From NCBI RefSeq assembly GCF_001908105.1, contig NZ_MKGQ01000058.1, positions 1-8,583 on the forward strand: a stretch of 8,583 nt of DNA, written 5' to 3'. Shown piece after piece: positions 6,801 through 8,583 of this stretch (its first letter is position 1; the number at the start of each line of letters is the position of its first letter). The notes below the pieces were generated by a model. The model was given only the letters and a program-made list of their open reading frames with translations, did not search any database and was not told where the DNA came from. Position numbers and translations under genes: made by a program. The DNA is from Xenorhabdus eapokensis (GTDB lineage: Bacteria > Pseudomonadota > Gammaproteobacteria > Enterobacterales > Enterobacteriaceae).

Positions 6801-7263
6801 AGGTGTGGGAGGTTCTGTAATAGGAGCAGTGACTAATACAGGGGCATTGGGAATGTCCACCAGTTGGCGTGATTTTATCCCGAAGAATGCCAAAGGGAAT
6901 GTATACACTTCACCTAGTCTGAGCGCGTATAGCAATCAGGTTGTCAGTACGCCAACTTATTTTGCTTTTGCGAAAGGGGCAGGGTTGATGGGGGAAGCGG
7001 GTCCCGAAGCTATCATGCCGCTTAAGCGTAGTGCAGATGGCTCACTCGGTGTTCGGGCTATCTTCCCTACCGGAAATATGGGCGGTGCACCGAATATTCA
7101 GGTCTATATCACAGATTCAGGCGGTAGAAGCCAGATTGCCAATGGTGCCGATGCGGCATTTGGTGAAAGTCTGGCGCGGGCATTCACTCAGGTCTATCAA
7201 GCTGAACGGGATAAAGATCTGCGTCCGGGCGGGGCGATTTTTAGAGCAGTCAGGGGGCGATAA
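3850..7263 (+). CDS. Tail tape measure protein
   Basis: 1137-aa protein that sets tail length and is ejected with the DNA at infection. Residues ~1-290 match the tape measure N-terminal domain, including RGQDFNSVAQSG and IMKALSDGLGV (188-212). A glycine-rich hydrophobic stretch at about 408-432 (GGLLGLVGGIPGLVMLGAGAW) is a likely membrane-inserting segment. Residues ~450-660 are coiled-coil-like, followed by an Ala/Lys-rich linker at about 688-712. The C-terminal region is lambda-type, with MGEAGPEAIMPL at 1047-1058, near where lambda gpH is trimmed. The ribosome binding site is weak (GAGTGA, 3838-3843), so the gene may depend on translation of the T gene, which ends 10 bases upstream. The stop overlaps the M start (TAATG). 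Codons in about 5040-5780 differ from the flanks. Confidence 0.95.
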   Translation: MAKLRELIIKISANSASFQAEIARASRMGADYYRAMEKGGRQAAAATRDSQQALRELNNQLLSARNAATGMAGAFAGMFATGRLISMADNYNSLNARIKLATTSVEDFTHAQRELMRISQYTGSTFESNAGLFSRVSSSLREYGYSTKDILSLTDALATGLQVSGASAEETSSLIVQLSQALGRGVLRGQDFNSVAQSGQRIMKALSDGLGVAQKDLKQLADAGELTTPKIVPALIGQLQTLHQEFDSMPNSVSAASTRVTNAFQQWVGEVNQTSAVTATLSGALDGVAKNIDTVAAAGGILVAVGAARFFGSMTSGAATATGNIWKTYRAEVSLADAQVKGAQISTARARAALYRAQQALVAAKNAGTQALAEIRLTQIQASLKRNIDARTAAQNRLNRVTSMGSRMTGGLLGLVGGIPGLVMLGAGAWYAMYQNQEQARLSAREYANTIREIPEKIPKMSASELSDNQIKTEGALKEQKRQVSEQEEKVRSLKSQIAGLRQILSKPGIMMGDYMLNHLMSQTEATQKLHGAQLQLMAEEERLGQQQNHLATIQETLNTIVLRRIDSLKQKVAEEAAAHQSLLMMNAAHSEFNRLMKEGNRLLSEREITNVAIPLQIPQAPLDDKQADFLKKSERDLELSKLQGEAKVRRQAEFAAEDQRLNTPQHHDNYQKYINNTIDAYQNGEKAKAAQAAASKAASDAAKAAREAASAQESYRNKVADLNREIQVEQVRMKEGEVAASLFAASMEIGAKYTGQQREELLQLSKASILAKQRTQDLHDAIESDPYRKAAHARLEAEKQLQRQMADMAIQSAEEVERRKQEIAAKYLGSVAEARQRYAVSPVAELVGNVDPLQDLQNQLAKRKALIQTYATEEFITEQRKNELLIAADNETNQRRYEAAMQLYSAQGRMQKMAMDLFNATKERMSNMMTGMLTGTQSFKDGMIGLFSSLTQSIIQNLIDMAAQAILTNSVLKGMMGMGGTMAGVGGSVIGAVTNTGALGMSTSWRDFIPKNAKGNVYTSPSLSAYSNQVVSTPTYFAFAKGAGLMGEAGPEAIMPLKRSADGSLGVRAIFPTGNMGGAPNIQVYITDSGGRSQIANGADAAFGESLARAFTQVYQAERDKDLRPGGAIFRAVRGR

Positions 7264-7595
7264 TGGAAATCTTTCATTGGAGTCCCCGAACGAGCGCCTC
7301 TTCAACGGTGAATTTTGCTATCCGAAAGGCTCAGTTCGGGGATGGCTACACGCAGGTATCAGGGGATGGTATCCATCCCCGCAGTCAAAAATGGACAGTG
7401 GATTTTATCGGTAAGGAATCTTATGTCCGTGCGATTCTGGAGTTTTTAGATCGTCATCAGGGTCACCAGTCGTTTATCTGGACACCCCCCCTCTCTGACA
7501 AAGGGTTGTATCGCTGTGAAGGCTACAAGACTAGTGCATTGGGCGGTAACAAATATTCATTATCGGCGGAATTTATTCAGGCGCATCATCCCTAG
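7263..7595 (+). CDS. M: Minor tail protein, lambda gpM-like
   Basis: 110-aa protein of the lambda M minor tail family, a tail-tip component added around the distal end of the tape measure complex. Recognisable parts are the N-terminal FHWSPRTSASSTVNFAIRKAQFGDGYTQ segment with the conserved FGDGYTQ (residues 25-31), the central WTVDFIGKESYVRAILEFLDRH, FIWTPPLSDKGLYRCEGY, and a C-terminal Y-S-L-S-A-E-F strand. Length fits lambda gpM (109 aa). It starts one base inside the tape measure stop (TAATG) and is followed eight bases later by the L-like gene. Confidence 0.93.
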   Translation: MEIFHWSPRTSASSTVNFAIRKAQFGDGYTQVSGDGIHPRSQKWTVDFIGKESYVRAILEFLDRHQGHQSFIWTPPLSDKGLYRCEGYKTSALGGNKYSLSAEFIQAHHP

Positions 7596-7603
7596 GAGGA
7601 ATC

Positions 7604-8353
7604 ATGTTTAGCACAGATATCCAAAAACTGGAGCCGGGTAATACTATCCGGCTATATGAAGTGGATGGAACCGCGTTCGGCGCAGAACATCTGCGCTTCC
7701 ATGCTTACGGCATCCCTCTTACCTCCGCTGAGATTGAGACAGCAAAGGATCATCCTGATAAATCCAAACCAAAATCCATCTGGTGGCAGGGAGAAGAGTA
7801 TGGTGCGTGGCCTGTTAAAATAGAGGGGCTGGAGATGTCCAGCGACGGACAGTCAGCCCATCCGAAATTAACTATCGCTAACCTCAGTGGGGTCGTGACA
7901 GCACTTTGTTTGCAATTTGATGACATGGTACAGGCTAAGGTAACGATCCACGATACCTTTGTGCATTATTTGGATGCCCGCAATTTCCCAGAGGGGAACC
8001 CGACCGCCAACCCCGAACAGGAGCGGAAACAGGTTTTCTATGTTGATCGAAAAGAGTCAGAAACAGACGTGTCGGTCACATTCGAGCTAGCCAGCCCTGC
8101 TGATTTAGAAGGACTCAGAATACCCACGCGACAAATCCATAGCTTGTGCACATGGTGCTCGCGGGGCTGGTATCGCACAGGGAAGGGCTGTGATTATGCC
8201 GGAAACCGTTACTTTGATGAAAACGATAATCCGGTTGATGATCCCAGTAAAGACAAGTGTTCCGGCTTACTCAGGGCGTGTAAATTACGATTCGGTGAAG
8301 ATGAATCTTTACCATTTGGCGGCTTTCCCGGTGCTGCATTAATCAGGCGGTGA
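7604..8353 (+). CDS. L: Minor tail protein, lambda gpL-like, with cysteine-rich C-terminus
   Basis: 249-aa tail-tip protein of the lambda L family. Lambda gpL is known to bind an iron-sulfur cluster through conserved C-terminal cysteines. Here the N-terminal ~165 residues form the family beta domain (SIWWQGEEYGAWPVKIEGLEMSSDGQ at about 58-83, LTIANLSGVVTAL at 89-101). The C-terminus carries cysteines at 182, 185, 196, 219 and 226 in the setting CTWCSRGWYRTGKGCDYAG and KCSGLLRACKLRFG, then the family ending LPFGGFPGAA. Four of the five probably hold the cluster. AGGAGGA (7594-7600) is a strong ribosome binding site four bases before the ATG. The stop is followed two bases later by the K-like start. 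Confidence 0.93.
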   Translation: MFSTDIQKLEPGNTIRLYEVDGTAFGAEHLRFHAYGIPLTSAEIETAKDHPDKSKPKSIWWQGEEYGAWPVKIEGLEMSSDGQSAHPKLTIANLSGVVTALCLQFDDMVQAKVTIHDTFVHYLDARNFPEGNPTANPEQERKQVFYVDRKESETDVSVTFELASPADLEGLRIPTRQIHSLCTWCSRGWYRTGKGCDYAGNRYFDENDNPVDDPSKDKCSGLLRACKLRFGEDESLPFGGFPGAALIRR

Positions 8354-8355
8354 CG

Positions 8356-8484
8356 ATGCGTGACAATACACTACAGGCAATATTTGCCCATGCAAAAGCC
8401 GAATATCCCAACGAATGTTGCGGCGTGATTGCTCAAAAAAGTCGTGTAGAAAAATACTTTCCTTACGCGATGCTCGACTTTTAG
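8356..8484 (+). pseudogene. K: Lambda gpK-like tail assembly protein, truncated by IS insertion
   Basis: The frame starts MRDNTLQAIFAHAKAEYP and continues NECCGVIAQKSRVEKYFP, the N-terminus of the K-family tail protein. That family carries a JAB/MPN-like metallopeptidase domain, and the ECCGVI segment belongs to it; an NlpC/P60 peptidoglycan hydrolase domain normally follows, in a protein of roughly 200-250 residues. Here the frame reaches TAG at 8482-8484 after 42 codons, and family similarity is lost after about residue 36-37 (8461-8466). The last residues, AMLDF, are read from inserted DNA. Both the catalytic remainder and the NlpC/P60 domain are missing from the window. The next genes in an intact phage would be I and J. 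The rest of the gene may lie on the other side of the element. Confidence 0.8.
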
Positions 8485-8490
8485 GGTGAG

Positions 8491-8519
8491 TTGAAATGAC
8501 ATAGCCGCTCCTTTATAAC
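8491..8519 (+). promoter_or_regulatory. Sigma-70 promoter of the probable transposase gene
   Basis: TTGAAA (8491-8496) and TATAAC (8514-8519) are separated by 17 bases, close to the consensus at both elements and in spacing. Transcription would start near 8525-8528, inside the loop between the two arms of the foldback structure. Transcripts from this promoter would therefore lack the upstream arm. Confidence 0.75.
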
Positions 8520-8566
8520 TTTAAGTCGTCAAAAATAGAGAAATAAAGGAACAAAAGGCTATGTCA
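8497..8566 (+). promoter_or_regulatory. Foldback RNA structure hiding the transposase start in read-through transcripts
   Basis: TGACATAGCC (8497-8506) is the exact reverse complement of GGCTATGTCA (8557-8566), and TCCTTTAT (8509-8516) that of ATAAAGGA (8543-8550). Together they give 18 paired bases with a 2-nt and a 6-nt internal bulge around a 26-nt loop. The 3' arms contain both the AAAGGA ribosome binding site and the ATG at 8561. Such a fold blocks translation only of RNA that enters from upstream, as known for IS10 and IS50. The pairing is seen directly; the function is inferred. Confidence 0.7.
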
Positions 8567-8583
8567 CAGCAAGATTTTATCAT
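8561..8583 (+). CDS. Probable transposase, first codons only (3' partial)
   Basis: ATG at 8561 follows AAAGGA (8545-8550) with ten bases between and opens a frame beginning MSQQDFI that runs off the window. Only seven complete codons are present, so the identity rests on context: a dedicated promoter, a foldback leader, and the interruption of a phage gene just upstream. The family cannot be named from this much sequence. Confidence 0.5.

Larger units (their letters stand above)
8467..8583 (+). mobile_element. Left end of a probable insertion sequence (partial)
   Basis: Phage-like coding stops abruptly near 8466 and is replaced by AT-rich DNA holding a good promoter, a folded leader and the first codons of a new gene, the usual layout of an IS left end. 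The exact terminus cannot be fixed: it lies between about 8464 and 8484, and neither the other end nor the target duplication is visible. I cannot assign the IS family from this much sequence. A non-IS insertion or deletion junction is possible but less likely, given the leader structure. Confidence 0.65.

Noticed and set aside
6570..6935. 121-aa open frame on the - strand
   Set aside because: Shadow of the tape measure coding strand. The hydrophobic translation comes from the complement of Met/Gly/Asn-rich codons.
7031..7414. 127-aa open frame on the + strand crossing the end of the tape measure gene and the M gene
   Set aside because: It overlaps two well-supported genes in another frame and shows no family features.
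8497..8566. The inverted arms as the terminal inverted repeats of an IS
   Set aside because: They are only about 40 bases apart, enclose no gene, and overlap the promoter spacer and the start codon, which fits an RNA fold and not element ends.

Overview
This window is the late structural region of a tailed, lambda/HK97-like siphovirus prophage. It is cut off at its right end by the left edge of what looks like an insertion sequence (IS). Protein families, gene order and codon use point to a prophage of an enterobacterium (Enterobacterales). The mix of GC-rich, CTG-leucine stretches with AT-richer, TTA/TTG-leucine stretches would fit Xenorhabdus, Photorhabdus, Proteus or Providencia, but the genus is a weak inference. 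Every supported gene is on the + strand, and I see no coding on the - strand.

Layout. 1-1183: major capsid protein (HK97 fold family), with its 5' end outside the window but nearly all of the scaffolding-like delta domain inside it. 1195-1213: a perfect GC hairpin. 1230-2630: four small, overlapping head-completion and head-tail joining genes, in order a gp6-like connector, a head-tail adaptor, an HK97 gp10-like protein and a DUF3168/gp17-like tail completion protein. 2647-2668: a classical intrinsic terminator. 2685-3155: tail tube protein. 3160-3839: the tail assembly chaperone pair, read as G and as a G-T fusion through a -1 frameshift at A AAA AAG (3537-3543). 3850-7263: tape measure protein of 1137 aa. 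7263-7595 and 7604-8353: lambda M-like and L-like tail-tip proteins. 8356-8484: the first part of a lambda K-like gene, broken by the IS. From about 8467 to the window end: IS left end, with a promoter and the first codons of a probable transposase gene.

How it works together. The capsid protein builds the shell, and the connector, adaptor and completion proteins close it and dock the tail. The chaperones coat the tape measure protein while tube subunits polymerise around it. The M, L, K (then normally I and J) products form the tail tip. Start/stop overlaps (ATGA at 1532, 1852, 2295 and 3567; TAATG at 7261) show tight translational coupling in one long late operon. Because K is needed for tail-tip assembly in lambda, the IS insertion probably leaves this prophage unable to make infectious tails.

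The most interesting points are two RNA-level controls. One is the chaperone frameshift. The other is at the IS left end: a two-part stem (8497-8516 with 8543-8566) hides the transposase ribosome binding site and start codon, but only in transcripts that read in from the prophage. The IS's own promoter (TTGAAA, 17 nt, TATAAC) starts downstream of the first stem arm. Two internal stretches of shifted codon usage (in the capsid and tape measure genes) suggest mosaic recombination.
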